DNA of 64,000 bases from CBDEGR01 sp965237895 (GCA_965237895.1 CBDEGR010000002.1:806001-870000), one strand, 5' to 3'. Positions 36,806-46,474 are shown, numbered from the stretch's first letter. Notes: a model not told the origin generated them from the sequence alone. Made by a program: numbers and translations.

Positions 36806-36814
36806 CGCAGGAGT

Positions 36815-38047
36815 TTAGAGTTTAAAAACTGCTTCGGGAGTGACGGTCGGGAACCCCGCGAGCGGTGGATGCTCGGGCGGATCGTGATCCTCGAAGGTCT
36901 CCAGGATTTTATAGAGCGTATTGCGTTGCGCGGGGCGGCGGCCGGCTCCGCGAATCAGGCGGCACATCTCGCGCGGCGTGATTTCCTGCCCGTAGGGCGC
37001 TCCGGCCGCGCGTGAGATACTTTCGTTCATCAACGTCCCGCCCAGGTCGTTCGCTCCCATTCCTAGAATTTCCCGGGCAAGTTGCGGCCCCAGCTTGACC
37101 CACGAAACCTGAAGGTTGGGAATCGAGCGATGGAGCAGGACGCGCGCGACAGCGTGCATCTTCAGATGTTCTTCGCGGGTGGGGCCGGGCCGCGCTTCTC
37201 CGGCAAGGTAGAGGGGCGTGTTCCAAGGGACGAAGCCCAGCGGAACGAGTTCGGTAAATCCTCTCGTCTCCTTCTGAATCTCCCGTAGCAGCGTAAGGTG
37301 CGCGGCCCAGTGCTCCGGGCCGTCGATGTGGCCGTACATGATGGTGGAGCTCGAGCGGATGCCCAGACGATGGGCCGTCTTGACGATTCCCACCCACTCT
37401 TCGGCGGAGAGCTTGTTCCGTGTAAGCTGCTGCCGCACTTCTCGGTCGAGAATTTCCGCCGCCGTGCCGGGAATCGTACCTAATCCATGGTCCTTCAATT
37501 TTCGCAGAAAATCCTCCACGCTCAAGCGGCTGCGTTCGGCGCCGTATTTAATTTCAAAAGGTGAGAAGGCGTGGAGATGAATACCGGGGACGCGCTCGGT
37601 GATCGCGCTGAGAATCCGAAAATAGTAGTCGGCCTCGAGTTCCGGGTGCAGTCCGCCTTGCAGGCAGACTTCGGTGGCCCCTCGGTTCCACGCCTCTTCG
37701 GCGCGGGCGGCAATCTCCTCAAGCGAGAGAAATTCCGCTTCCGGGTCGTCGCGCCGCTTAGCAAAGGCGCAGAAACGGCATCCGGTGTAGCAGATATTGG
37801 TGAAGTTGATGTTCCGGACGACGACGAAGGTGACCGTCTCGCCCGTCTGCCGGCGGCGGAGCTCGTCGGCGGCGGCCAGCAAGGCGGGAAGCTCCGTCGC
37901 TTCGGTTTGGAATAATCGGACGCCCTCTTCGCGAGTGATCTCCTTTTCATCTTCAAGGGCCCGTTCAAGGATGCGGGCGATGGGGGGGCGGCAGCGGGCG
38001 AGCAGACCTTCCAGCCCGGGCTGCCGGGAGTCGGCTGGGGGGCGCAT
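36815..38047 (-). CDS. cofH: FO synthase subunit 2 (radical SAM, CofH)
   Basis: The 410-residue enzyme couples 5-amino-6-ribitylamino-uracil and tyrosine in FO synthesis. The radical SAM CxxxCxxC motif is CYTGCRFCAFA near residue 90. EVCLQGGLHPELEADYYFRI, HAFSPFEIKYGA, GTIPGTAAEILD and STIMYGHIDGPEHWAAHL follow as in CofH/MqnC relatives. Presence of cofG just upstream separates it from menaquinone-futalosine MqnC. ATG 38047 has GGAGAG behind it; ATG 38128, overlapping cofG by 28 bases, is an alternative. Confidence 0.92.
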   Translation of the reverse strand: MRPPADSRQPGLEGLLARCRPPIARILERALEDEKEITREEGVRLFQTEATELPALLAAADELRRRQTGETVTFVVVRNINFTNICYTGCRFCAFAKRRDDPEAEFLSLEEIAARAEEAWNRGATEVCLQGGLHPELEADYYFRILSAITERVPGIHLHAFSPFEIKYGAERSRLSVEDFLRKLKDHGLGTIPGTAAEILDREVRQQLTRNKLSAEEWVGIVKTAHRLGIRSSSTIMYGHIDGPEHWAAHLTLLREIQKETRGFTELVPLGFVPWNTPLYLAGEARPGPTREEHLKMHAVARVLLHRSIPNLQVSWVKLGPQLAREILGMGANDLGGTLMNESISRAAGAPYGQEITPREMCRLIRGAGRRPAQRNTLYKILETFEDHDPPEHPPLAGFPTVTPEAVFKL

Positions 38048-38100
38048 CGCCCGGCTCTCCGTCTCTTTTTGTGCTTCTATTTTCAATTTTAGGTCCTCGA

Positions 38101-39300
38101 TTAGGCCAAGTGCTGTTCGGCGGCCCATCCGGAATCCCCGACCAGCTTGGTGAGGCGTTGCAGGACTTCCGGCGCGATAAACCGTTCCGGGGCGGCCAGA
38201 TACCGCGGGTAGACGGTTAAGCGTTCGCGCAGGCGGAAACCCCGCGATTCGCATCTTTCCCGTAGTTCGGAAATTCGGGGCCAAGCGGCTTCCGGGTTGA
38301 TGTGGTCGAGAGTCAGGGGTGAGATGCCGCCCCAGTCGTTCAGGCCCGCCCGGATGTATTCGCCGTAGTCGCCCAGCGCAAGATTGGGCGGCGATTGCAG
38401 GCTGATTTCATCGGCCAGGAGCAGGCGCGCCGCGGCCAGCGTCCGCAGCATATCTTCCAGGTCCGGCTCCAGGTAGTCGTGCATCGGGGTGCCGGGCTTC
38501 GAGCGGAAGTTTTGCACGATCACTTCCTGGATGTTGCCGAAGCGTTCATGAACGTTCTGAATCGCAAGAAGCGAGTCCATCCGCTCGGCCCACGTCTCGC
38601 CGATGCCGATCAGGATTCCGGTGGTAAAGGGAACGCCGAGCCGCCCGGCATCTTGAAGAGTTCTTAGGCGAACCTTGGGGTGCTTGTCGGGACACTCGTA
38701 GTGCGGCCCTCCCTTTTCCATAAGGCGCAGGCTTACGCTTTCCAGCATCATGCCCATGCTGCCCGTCACCGGGCGCAGGCGATCCATTTCTCCCCGCGCC
38801 AGCGCTCCGGCATTCACGTGAGGGACCAAGCTGGTTTCTTCAAGGACCCGTCTGCACATGTCCCGCAGGTAGTCGGTCAGGTCTCGATAGCCGAGCCGCG
38901 CAAGTTCTTCCCGCGCTTGCGGGTAACGGAGCTCGGGTTTTTCTCCCAGGCTGAAGAGCGCTTCTTTGCAACCCAGCCGTTCACCGGCTTCGGCCACTTC
39001 AAGAACCTCGTCCAGCGTCATGATGTGTGCCGAAGGAGACTGAGGCGGTTGGGCGAACGCGCAGTAGGCGCACCGATCCCGGCAGAGGTTGGTAAGCGGG
39101 ATAAAGACCTTGCGGGAGTAGGTGAGTGTTGATCCCCCAATGCGGTCGCGACGGTCGGCGGCCAGAGCCAGGAGGACTTCCCTCTCCGGCCCTTTTACTC
39201 CGCCCAGCGCAAGGGCTTCTTCACGAGTTGCAAGGCAACCGCTCCCTAGGCGGTCAAGAACGTCTTGGAGCGGCGTCGCTGTTGTCGAATCTGTAGCCAT
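38101..39300 (-). CDS. cofG: FO synthase subunit 1 (radical SAM, CofG)
   Basis: The 399-residue radical SAM enzyme works with CofH to form the deazaflavin FO. It has TYSRKVFIPLTNLCRDRCAY with the CxxxCxxC cluster motif near residue 73, EALFSLGEKPELRYPQAREE near 115, VPHVNAGAL, the GVPFTTGILIGIGET segment near 225 and VIVQNFRSKPGTPM near 262. Separate CofG and CofH, rather than a fused FbiC, is the arrangement in archaea, cyanobacteria and several uncultured bacterial phyla. It heads a minus-strand pair converging on the plus-strand F420 genes. Confidence 0.93.
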   Translation of the reverse strand: MATDSTTATPLQDVLDRLGSGCLATREEALALGGVKGPEREVLLALAADRRDRIGGSTLTYSRKVFIPLTNLCRDRCAYCAFAQPPQSPSAHIMTLDEVLEVAEAGERLGCKEALFSLGEKPELRYPQAREELARLGYRDLTDYLRDMCRRVLEETSLVPHVNAGALARGEMDRLRPVTGSMGMMLESVSLRLMEKGGPHYECPDKHPKVRLRTLQDAGRLGVPFTTGILIGIGETWAERMDSLLAIQNVHERFGNIQEVIVQNFRSKPGTPMHDYLEPDLEDMLRTLAAARLLLADEISLQSPPNLALGDYGEYIRAGLNDWGGISPLTLDHINPEAAWPRISELRERCESRGFRLRERLTVYPRYLAAPERFIAPEVLQRLTKLVGDSGWAAEQHLA

Positions 39301-39372
39301 CCAAAAGTCCTCCCTTGGGCGTCGGGCTGGCTGACGATGGGATCAGGTTACCAGGCCTCCCTGGCGCGCGCC

Positions 39373-39774
39373 TCAACCCCCCATCGAGGTAAAGCGACGC
39401 GGCTCGATCTTATAGAGGACGCGCACCTCGCCCGGCTGCCGGTTCGGGTAGCGCTCCTGGCCGAGGTACTTTTGGGCCATGCGGTCGATGTGCTCGTCGG
39501 CTCCTTGCTCGGTGATTTCGACGACGCGGCCTCGGATTTCCAGATAACGGTAGGGATTCGCCGGGTCTTGAATCGAGAGCGCCACCTCGGGCCGCTCCCG
39601 CATGTTCTTGTCCTTGCGACGGCCCCGGGCCGAGTTGACCAGGACGTGCGTGTTGTCGTAGTCGCACCAGACGGGCGTGACCTGCGGCGTGCCGTCGGGC
39701 ATGAGGGTGGCGAGATGGGCAAAGGAACTCTTTTTAAAAAGATCGACGAAATTCTTGGGGATGGACTCTGCCAT
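39373..39774 (-). CDS. PPOX-class F420-dependent oxidoreductase (FDOR-B type)
   Basis: The 133-residue split-beta-barrel protein has FAHLATLMPDGTPQVTPVWC at residues 18-37, then NTHVLVNSARGRRKDKNM and PYRYLEIRGRVVEITEQGAD. This is the pyridoxamine-oxidase-like fold. The Lys-rich RRKDKN loop and short length are typical of F420-binding members rather than FMN-binding pyridoxamine oxidase. It lies just upstream of cofG on the same strand, so the cluster makes both the cofactor and one likely user of it. Substrate unknown; biliverdin-reductase-like and xenobiotic-reducing members exist. Confidence 0.8.
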   Translation of the reverse strand: MAESIPKNFVDLFKKSSFAHLATLMPDGTPQVTPVWCDYDNTHVLVNSARGRRKDKNMRERPEVALSIQDPANPYRYLEIRGRVVEITEQGADEHIDRMAQKYLGQERYPNRQPGEVRVLYKIEPRRFTSMGG

Positions 39775-39911
39775 AGGTTTACCTCCAGAAGAACAGTGAT
39801 TGCGGGAATCCCCGGCGGTGAGCGGAACCTGCCGCCCTCCCGACCGTAAGCGCTTTTAACGTTTAAAACCAGCCCTCCCGCCATAGGAGACGGCCTCTCG
39901 GGCGAACGTTC

Positions 39912-39941
39912 TTGACATTCGATTCGAGCGCAAGAGATTAT
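39912..39941 (+). promoter_or_regulatory. Promoter upstream of the YyaL gene
   Basis: A consensus TTGACA (39912-39917) is followed after 18 bases by GATTAT (39936-39941), which matches four of six -10 positions. This would start transcription near 39949 and rules out a TTG start at 39912 for the next gene. Confidence 0.45.
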
Positions 39942-39959
39942 GACTCATTGGGGCGAAAA

Positions 39960-42236
39960 GTGAAATATCCGCTCAATAAACAAATAGGGCGAGTCCTCCT
40001 CGTCGGGGGCCTCAGTTTCGTATTTTTCGGGTGGTGGACTATGGGAAACAGCACGATGAAGACGTCGGGGGAAAGCGGGGCGCCGTGCGTCGAAGGCGAA
40101 CGAGCCAACCGGCTGGCCGATGAAAAGAGCCCTTATCTGTTGCAGCACGCCTGCAATCCGGTGGACTGGTTCCCGTGGGACACCGAGGCCTTCGAGCGGG
40201 CCCGCAAAGAAAACAAGCCGATCTTTCTCTCCATCGGTTACTCCACCTGCCACTGGTGCCACGTCATGGAGCGTGAGTCGTTCGAAAACGAAGAAATTGC
40301 CGCCATTTTGAATGAGCATTTTGTTTCCATCAAAGTGGACCGCGAGGAGAGGCCGAACATCGACCGGGTCTATATGGCGTTCGTGCAGGCCTCGACCGCC
40401 GGCAGCGGCGGCTGGCCGATGTCGGTCTTTCTCGACTCGGACCTCAAGCCGTTTTTCGGTGGCACCTACTTCCCGCCCGATTCCCGCTACGGGCGGCCCG
40501 GATTCCGGGAACTGCTCTTGCGGATAGCCGGAGCCTGGAAAAACGAGCGCGAAAATCTCATCAAAATGGGGAACAGCAATATCGAGGCGCTTCGGCGGCA
40601 CATGGGAGAGGCCGGGGAGAGCGGAAAATTGTCTGCTGCGCTCCTCGACACGGGCTTTTCGTACTATCAAAAGGCGTACGACGCCAAGCTGGGCGGGTTC
40701 GGCGGCGCGCCGAAATTTCCCCGGCCCGTTAATCTCAACTTTCTGTTTCGCTACCATGCGCGGAGCGGCGACAAAGCAGCCCTGGAGATGACGCTCCACA
40801 CCCTGCGGGAGATGGCCCGCGGCGGCATGTACGACCACCTGGGCGGCGGGTTCCATCGTTACTCGGTCGATGAGTACTGGCACGTGCCGCACTTTGAAAA
40901 AATGCTCTACGACCAGGGGCAACTGGTGGTTTCTTACCTGGAAGCCTACCAGATTACCCATGATGAGTTTTATGCCGAGGTCGCCTGCCAGGTGCTCGAC
41001 TACGTCCTGCGCGACATGAGGGGGCCGGACGGCGGTTTCTACTCGGCCGAAGACGCCGACAGCGCAGCCGACCCCGCCCATCCGAAAGAGAAAACTGAAG
41101 GTGCCTTCTACATCTGGACACTGAAGGAGATTGAAAAGGTGCTGGGCCAAAAGGAAGACGCCGAGATTTTTTCCTACTACTACGGCGTCAAGAATGGTGG
41201 CAACGTCCTTTCCGACCCCCACGGGGAATTTCACGAGAAGAGCATTCTTTACGTTGCGCATACGGTGGGGGAGACCGCTCACCATTTTAAAATTTCCGAA
41301 GACGAGGCCCGGCAAAAGTTGGCCGCGGCGCGCGAAAAACTTTTCAAGGTGCGCGGCACCCGGCCCCGGCCCCATCTCGACGACAAGATTCTCACGGCTT
41401 GGAACGGGCTGATGATCTCCGGGTTCGCGCGCGCGGCTCAGGTATTACCCGCCCAGATGGTAAATAATGAACGCTATCTCGAAGCCGCCCGGCGCGCTGC
41501 GGATTTAGTCATGGTGAAGCTTTATGATGAATCCACCGGCAGGCTCCGCCGTCGCTACCGTGCGGGCGAAGCCGCGTTCCAGGCCGCGGCGGAAGACTAT
41601 GCCTTTTTCATTCAAGGATTGCTCGACCTGTACGAAGCCTCGTTTGAAGTTCGGTATTTACAGATTGCGGCACGGCTCCAGGAAAAGCAGGTTGAGCTTT
41701 TCTGGGATGCAAAGGGCGGCGGATTCTTTAACAACACGGGCGAAGACGCCTCGGTGCTTCTCCGCCTGAAGGAGGACTATGACGGGGCCGAGCCGGCGGC
41801 CTCCTCCGTCAGCGTCCTGAATCTTTTGCGCTTATCGCAAATAAGGCAGCAAGACGATTGGCGGCAGCGTGCCGAGCAGGCGCTTCGGGCTTTTTCACCT
41901 CGGCTGCAATTCGCTCCCCAAGCGCTTCCCCAGATGCTGGTGGCCCTTGACTTACACCTTGCGAAAAAGCAGCAGATCATTATTGCCGGTGAGCCCGGCG
42001 CGGCGGACACACGCGCGCTGCTTCGAACGGTTCATGCGCGTTTTCTTCCTCACAAGATACTGCTGCTGGCCGACGGCGCGGAAGGTCAAGGGAAATTGGG
42101 CAAGCATCTGGAAGTGATCTCTACGATGACGCCTCTGCAGGGCAAGGCCGCGGCTTACGTGTGCGAAAATTTCACCTGTAAGCTGCCGACCAGCGACCCG
42201 GCCGTGATGGCAAAACTCCTGGACGGAGGGGAATAG
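39960..42236 (+). CDS. YyaL/SSP411 family protein (thioredoxin-like domain plus six-hairpin domain)
   Basis: The protein of about 758 residues has the DUF255 thioredoxin-like domain (SPYLLQHACNPVDWFPW, GYSTCHWCHVMERESFE with CxxC, FVSIKVDREERPNIDRVYM, GGWPMSVFL) and then a long alpha/alpha-barrel domain (YHARSGDKAALEMTL, MYDHLGGGFHRYSVDEYWHV, DGGFYSAEDADSA) as in spermatogenesis-associated protein 20 and YyaL. The function is unproven; a role linked to disulfide chemistry or N-acylglucosamine-epimerase-like folding is often supposed. The GTG at 39960 would add a hydrophobic N-terminus (IGRVLLVGGLSFVFFGWW); ATG 40041 gives a plain cytoplasmic form. The choice is not settled. Confidence 0.88.
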   Translation: MKYPLNKQIGRVLLVGGLSFVFFGWWTMGNSTMKTSGESGAPCVEGERANRLADEKSPYLLQHACNPVDWFPWDTEAFERARKENKPIFLSIGYSTCHWCHVMERESFENEEIAAILNEHFVSIKVDREERPNIDRVYMAFVQASTAGSGGWPMSVFLDSDLKPFFGGTYFPPDSRYGRPGFRELLLRIAGAWKNERENLIKMGNSNIEALRRHMGEAGESGKLSAALLDTGFSYYQKAYDAKLGGFGGAPKFPRPVNLNFLFRYHARSGDKAALEMTLHTLREMARGGMYDHLGGGFHRYSVDEYWHVPHFEKMLYDQGQLVVSYLEAYQITHDEFYAEVACQVLDYVLRDMRGPDGGFYSAEDADSAADPAHPKEKTEGAFYIWTLKEIEKVLGQKEDAEIFSYYYGVKNGGNVLSDPHGEFHEKSILYVAHTVGETAHHFKISEDEARQKLAAAREKLFKVRGTRPRPHLDDKILTAWNGLMISGFARAAQVLPAQMVNNERYLEAARRAADLVMVKLYDESTGRLRRRYRAGEAAFQAAAEDYAFFIQGLLDLYEASFEVRYLQIAARLQEKQVELFWDAKGGGFFNNTGEDASVLLRLKEDYDGAEPAASSVSVLNLLRLSQIRQQDDWRQRAEQALRAFSPRLQFAPQALPQMLVALDLHLAKKQQIIIAGEPGAADTRALLRTVHARFLPHKILLLADGAEGQGKLGKHLEVISTMTPLQGKAAAYVCENFTCKLPTSDPAVMAKLLDGGE

Positions 42237-42318
42237 CGTTTTTCGGTGGGTGAGGGGCTGTGGGTGACGGGCGACGGTTTCCAGGCGGGGTTCAGGGGGT
42301 GGAGATTTCGTTTCCTAT

Positions 42319-42522
42319 TTGCCCCTTCTAGCTGACCCGGGGAGGAAGCTTACCGGCTTCCGCCCCGAATTAAGGGTTCTCTACGTTTCCGGGTACACGG
42401 ACGGCGCACTCTCAGACCTTACCGATTTGCCGAAAGACGCCTTCCTTTTACAAAAACCTTTTTCCTTGGATGTTTTTCTTCGTAAGGTCCGTGAAGTTCT
42501 GGATTTGGGCGGAGTCAACTAG
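42319..42522 (+). pseudogene. C-terminal remnant of a response-regulator receiver domain
   Basis: The frame reads FRPELRVLYVSGYTDGALSD, then FLLQKPFSLDVFLRKVREVL. This is the end of a receiver domain as found at the C-terminus of hybrid histidine kinases: the switch Ser/Thr (SGYT) and the conserved Lys (QKPF) are present, but the phosphoacceptor Asp and everything before it are gone. No start or ribosome-binding site. It is one of several decayed genes in the window. The surrounding 42237-42842 stretch otherwise holds no gene. Confidence 0.65.
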
Positions 42523-42652
42523 TTTCCGCCGGCGTTCGGGTTTCAACCGGGCCCCGGCCTTCCCCTTCTCCTTTCTTTGCGGACAGAGTGCCGAGGGCGG
42601 GGGTGTCGGTTCCGGTTTGTTGCGACGCGAGCCCCCCCCTTTGGGGAATCCG

Positions 42653-42661
42653 TGCTAGAAT
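42653..42661 (+). promoter_or_regulatory. Extended -10 promoter of the RRM protein gene
   Basis: TGCTAGAAT reads as an extended -10 element (TGn plus TAGAAT, one mismatch). No -35 box is present in the C-rich stretch before it. The leader to the RRM gene would be about 175 bases, long for this window, and GC-rich with several possible stems. Confidence 0.4.
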
Positions 42662-42842
42662 TGGTCTGCCGTTGGATGTAATTCCCCCGCTTTCCCGGTT
42701 GGCGGAGTTTCACTCCGTCCGCTTTCTGGTTTTCGGAATCCGCGGTATTACAGCGGGTCGTGGGCCTGGGCCCGGCATCGCTGAGCCCGCAAGGCGCTCA
42801 GACTTCAAGGCGCCGAAAGAAGACGTCGTTATGGGAGAGATC

Positions 42843-43190
<348 letters not shown>

Positions 43191-43253
43191 GAATTTTCCG
43201 TCGTTCCACTCCGTTTTCGACGGCTCCTCGAAACGTTCCTTGGTTCACGGAAT

Positions 43254-43766
43254 TTAGGCGTAGTCTTGCGCCGTGGGTTTTATGACGAGGTCCGGTATGT
43301 GAGTTCGTGGGGGGCAGGTTCGCTACCAAGACCACGGCGGCTGCAACATCCTTGGGTTGTAGAATCGTTGCCCGCTGCTCCGGCGTGACGGGTTGAGGGG
43401 GGCCTTTGAGAATCGAGGTATCCACTTCGCCGGGGTAGATATTCGTCACGCGGATGCCGTTTTTTCCTTCCTCCAACGCCACCGCTGTTCCCAACGCCGA
43501 CATCGCGAATTTTGACGCGCTGTAGCCGACCCCTCCCTGCAGGCTTGCCCGTTTTCCCGAGACCGAGGAGATATTGATAATCAGCCCGTCCTTGCGCTCG
43601 CGCATCTGAGGCAGAACGCGGCGTATGCAGTGGTAAGCGCCGCCGGCGTTGACCCGGAGCATGCGGTCCCACTCTTCCGGCGCCAGCCGGGCGAGGGCCA
43701 GCGCAATGCTTCGGCCGATGCCGGTTCCTCCGCCGGTGACGAGCGCGCCTTTCCCTTTAGAGTCAT
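43254..43766 (-). pseudogene. Decayed short-chain dehydrogenase/reductase
   Basis: The minus strand starts MTLKGK at 43766 and must shift frame near 43746-43752 to continue as GALVTGGGTGIGRSIALALA. The text then jumps straight to LAPEEWDRMLRVNAGGAYHC, so about 75 residues that normally include the NNAG strand are missing. The remainder (LIINISSVSGKRA, YSASKFAMSALGTAVALEE, IYPGEVDTSIL) is good SDR sequence. A second shift at a run of six G (43309-43314) is needed to reach the natural end PDLVIKPTAQDYA at 43254. Two shifts and an internal deletion make this a clear pseudogene. Confidence 0.8.
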
Positions 43767-43952
43767 CGGATTTTTATGAATGCGTCCTCACGGCTCCGCG
43801 TCTGTGAAAATCAGCCTGGAATTCTGCGGCACATTACCCCGGGGCAGGGAGGGTGTCAAGGTGAGGAGCGTCTTTGTTGTCTTACGATGCGAAGCCTTGT
43901 GAAGAGTCGGATCAAGGGCGCCGGGTTCCCGTTCGGCCCGGGATCGAAGTGT

Positions 43953-43981
43953 TTGACAGCACAAAGAGGCTATGTTAGCTT
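43953..43981 (+). promoter_or_regulatory. Possible promoter of metK
   Basis: TTGACA at 43953-43958 is a perfect -35 box. At 17 bases distance lies TAGCTT (43976-43981), a poor -10. I looked for a SAM or SAH riboswitch in the 271-base gap 43767-44037 and saw none of the conserved cores. Confidence 0.35.
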
Positions 43982-44037
43982 GGCTTGAACCGCCTTGGAA
44001 TCCGAATCGTTATCATTTTACCAAAAGGAGGCCGGTC

Positions 44038-45192
44038 ATGAGTGGGCCGAAGCCGAACTATCTGTTTACATCCGAATCCGTCACGGAAGGTCATCCGGAC
44101 AAGATCTGCGACCAGATCTCCGATGCCATTCTGGACGCCGCCGTCTGTCAGGACCCGAAGAGCCGGGTGGCGTGCGAAACGGTCGTGAAAGACGACACCA
44201 TCATGGTTGTCGGTGAGATCACGACCAATGCGAAAATTGAAGTGGATCCGATCGTTCGTCAGGTGGTTGCCGACATCGGCTATACGCGAAGCGATTACGG
44301 CTTTTGCGCCTCGACCTGCACCGTCATTCCGGCTATCAGCCAACAGTCGCCCGACATCGCACAAGGAGTGGACCCGGGCGGCGCAGGTGATCAAGGGATG
44401 ATGTTCGGCTTCGCTTGTGACGAAACCGAAGAGTTGATGCCGTTCAGCATCAGCGCGGCCCATAAGCTCTGCGCGCGTCTGGCCCAGGTGCGGCACAATG
44501 GGTCGGTGAATTTCCTCCGCCCGGACGGAAAATCTCAGGTGACGACCGAGTATAAGAACGGAAGCCCGGTGCGTGTGGATGCGGTGGTGATCTCCTCGCA
44601 GCATGATCCGGATATCTCGAACGCCGAACTGCATGAAGCGATTCGCGAAGAGGTCATCAAACCCGTCCTTCCGGCCGATTTGCTCGACGACCGTACGAAG
44701 TTTCACATTAACCCGACCGGGCGTTTTGTCGTCGGGGGGCCGTGTGGCGATTCTGGCCTGACCGGGCGAAAGATCATCGTCGATACCTACGGCGGCTCGG
44801 CTCATCACGGCGGCGGCTCTTTTTCCGGCAAGGACCCGACGAAGGTGGACCGTTCGGCGGCCTACATGGGCCGCTACGTGGCCAAGAATCTGGTGGCGGC
44901 CGGCTTGGCGCGCCGCGTTGAGGTACAGTTGGCATATGCGATCGGCATCGCCGACCCGGTCTCCTTTATGATCAATACCTTCGGCACCAGTCGGTTGAGC
45001 GATGACACCTTGGTGGAATTCATCCGAAAGCATTTCCAACTTACCCCGCACGGCATTATCGAATCGCTCGATCTTCGCCGGCCGATCTTCCGCAAGACGG
45101 CGGCCTACGGCCACTTCGGCCGCAACGAACCGGAGTTCACCTGGGAGCGGACGGACCGGGCGGAGGAACTAAAGAAAGAGGCAGGCCTTTAG
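44038..45192 (+). CDS. metK: S-adenosylmethionine synthetase
   Basis: The 384-residue enzyme makes SAM from methionine and ATP. It has FTSESVTEGHPDKICDQISD near residue 9, the GAGDQGMMFGFA hexapeptide-like region near 117, and the phosphate-binding GGGSFSGKDPTKVDRSAAYM near 258-277. The ATG at 44038 follows AAAAGGAGG; upstream codons in frame are not conserved. It is followed after one base by ahcY, so synthesis of SAM and removal of its product SAH are made together. Confidence 0.96.
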   Translation: MSGPKPNYLFTSESVTEGHPDKICDQISDAILDAAVCQDPKSRVACETVVKDDTIMVVGEITTNAKIEVDPIVRQVVADIGYTRSDYGFCASTCTVIPAISQQSPDIAQGVDPGGAGDQGMMFGFACDETEELMPFSISAAHKLCARLAQVRHNGSVNFLRPDGKSQVTTEYKNGSPVRVDAVVISSQHDPDISNAELHEAIREEVIKPVLPADLLDDRTKFHINPTGRFVVGGPCGDSGLTGRKIIVDTYGGSAHHGGGSFSGKDPTKVDRSAAYMGRYVAKNLVAAGLARRVEVQLAYAIGIADPVSFMINTFGTSRLSDDTLVEFIRKHFQLTPHGIIESLDLRRPIFRKTAAYGHFGRNEPEFTWERTDRAEELKKEAGL

Positions 45193-45193
45193 T

Positions 45194-46474
45194 ATGACGA
45201 CCAGCACTACGCAAAACGTTCCCTGTGACGTAAAAGATTTGAACTTGGCGGAAAAGGGTAAGAAGCGAATCGAATGGGCCGACCAATGGATGCCGGTCCT
45301 CCAATTGATCCGCACCAGATTCCAAAAAGAACAACCCCTGAAGGGCATCCGCATCGCCGCCTGTCTCCACGTGACGACGGAGACGGCCAACCTGATGCGG
45401 ACCCTCAAGGACGGCGGCGCCGACGTGGTGCTCTGCGCCTCGAATCCCCTCAGCACACAGGATGATGTGGCCGCCTCGCTCGTTGCCGACTACGGCATTT
45501 CCGTCTTCTCCATCTGCGGCGAGGACAACGAAACCTATTATCAGCACATCAATCAGGCGCTCGACACCAAGCCGCAGATCACCATGGACGACGGCGCCGA
45601 CTTGGTCTCGACGCTGATCCGCAAGCGTACCGAGATGCTCCCTGATGTTATCGGAGGAACCGAGGAGACCACGACGGGCGTCATCCGCCTGCGGAGCATG
45701 GCGGAAGAGAAAGTTTTGAAGTACCCTATCATCGCCGTCAACGACGCCTACACGAAGCACCTGTTCGACAACCGCTACGGCACGGGCCAGTCGACGCTGG
45801 ACGGCATCGTCCGCGCGACCAACATCCTTTTTGCGGGAATGAATGTGGTCGTCGTCGGCTACGGTTGGTGCGGGCGCGGCGCCGCCAGCCGGGCGCGCGG
45901 GCTGGGCGCGCAGGTGATTGTGACCGAAGTGGACCCGACGCGGGCGATTGAAGCCGTCATGGACGGGTTCCGCGTTATGCCGATGGCGGAGGCCGCCAAG
46001 GTGGGCGACATCTTCATCACCGTCACCGGAAACAAGGGCGTGCTGCGCGGCGAGCATTTCGAAGTCATGAAGAGCGGCGCGGTGGTTGCCAACTCCGGCC
46101 ACTTCAACGTGGAGATTGACATTCCCGCGCTCGAAAAGCTCTCCCAGAGCAAACGGACTACGCGCGAGTTCGTCGAAGAGTTCACCATGGCCGACAGGCG
46201 GGTGATTTACCTGCTTGGCGAGGGCCGCTTGATCAATCTTACAGCTGCCGAAGGCCATCCGGCTACCGTGATGGATATGAGCTTTGCCAACCAAGCCCTC
46301 TGCGCCGAGCACATTGTGAAGAACGCCAAGACGCTTGACTTGAAGGTGCATGGCGTTCCGGCGGATATCGATCAGACCGTCGCCAGCCTGAAATTGAACG
46401 CGATGGGCGTTTCAGTCGATGACCTTACGGCCGAGCAGAAAGATTATCTCCGTTCTTGGGGAGAGGGCACATAG
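45194..46474 (+). CDS. ahcY: S-adenosylhomocysteinase
   Basis: The 426-residue NAD-dependent enzyme splits SAH into adenosine and homocysteine. Marks are GIRIAACLHVTTETANLMRT near residue 50, CASNPLSTQDDVAASL, VNDAYTKHLFDNRYGTGQST near 180-200, the NAD-binding VVVVGYGWCGRGAASRARGL near 217, and SGHFNVEID near 300. The tail (TAEQKDYLRSW) is less like the usual lysine-tyrosine end but in place. With metK it forms the activated methyl cycle. Confidence 0.95.
   Translation: MTTSTTQNVPCDVKDLNLAEKGKKRIEWADQWMPVLQLIRTRFQKEQPLKGIRIAACLHVTTETANLMRTLKDGGADVVLCASNPLSTQDDVAASLVADYGISVFSICGEDNETYYQHINQALDTKPQITMDDGADLVSTLIRKRTEMLPDVIGGTEETTTGVIRLRSMAEEKVLKYPIIAVNDAYTKHLFDNRYGTGQSTLDGIVRATNILFAGMNVVVVGYGWCGRGAASRARGLGAQVIVTEVDPTRAIEAVMDGFRVMPMAEAAKVGDIFITVTGNKGVLRGEHFEVMKSGAVVANSGHFNVEIDIPALEKLSQSKRTTREFVEEFTMADRRVIYLLGEGRLINLTAAEGHPATVMDMSFANQALCAEHIVKNAKTLDLKVHGVPADIDQTVASLKLNAMGVSVDDLTAEQKDYLRSWGEGT

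Noticed and set aside
43767..44037. SAM or SAH riboswitch upstream of metK-ahcY
   Set aside because: None of the conserved core sequences or helix pairs of these riboswitch classes could be found.
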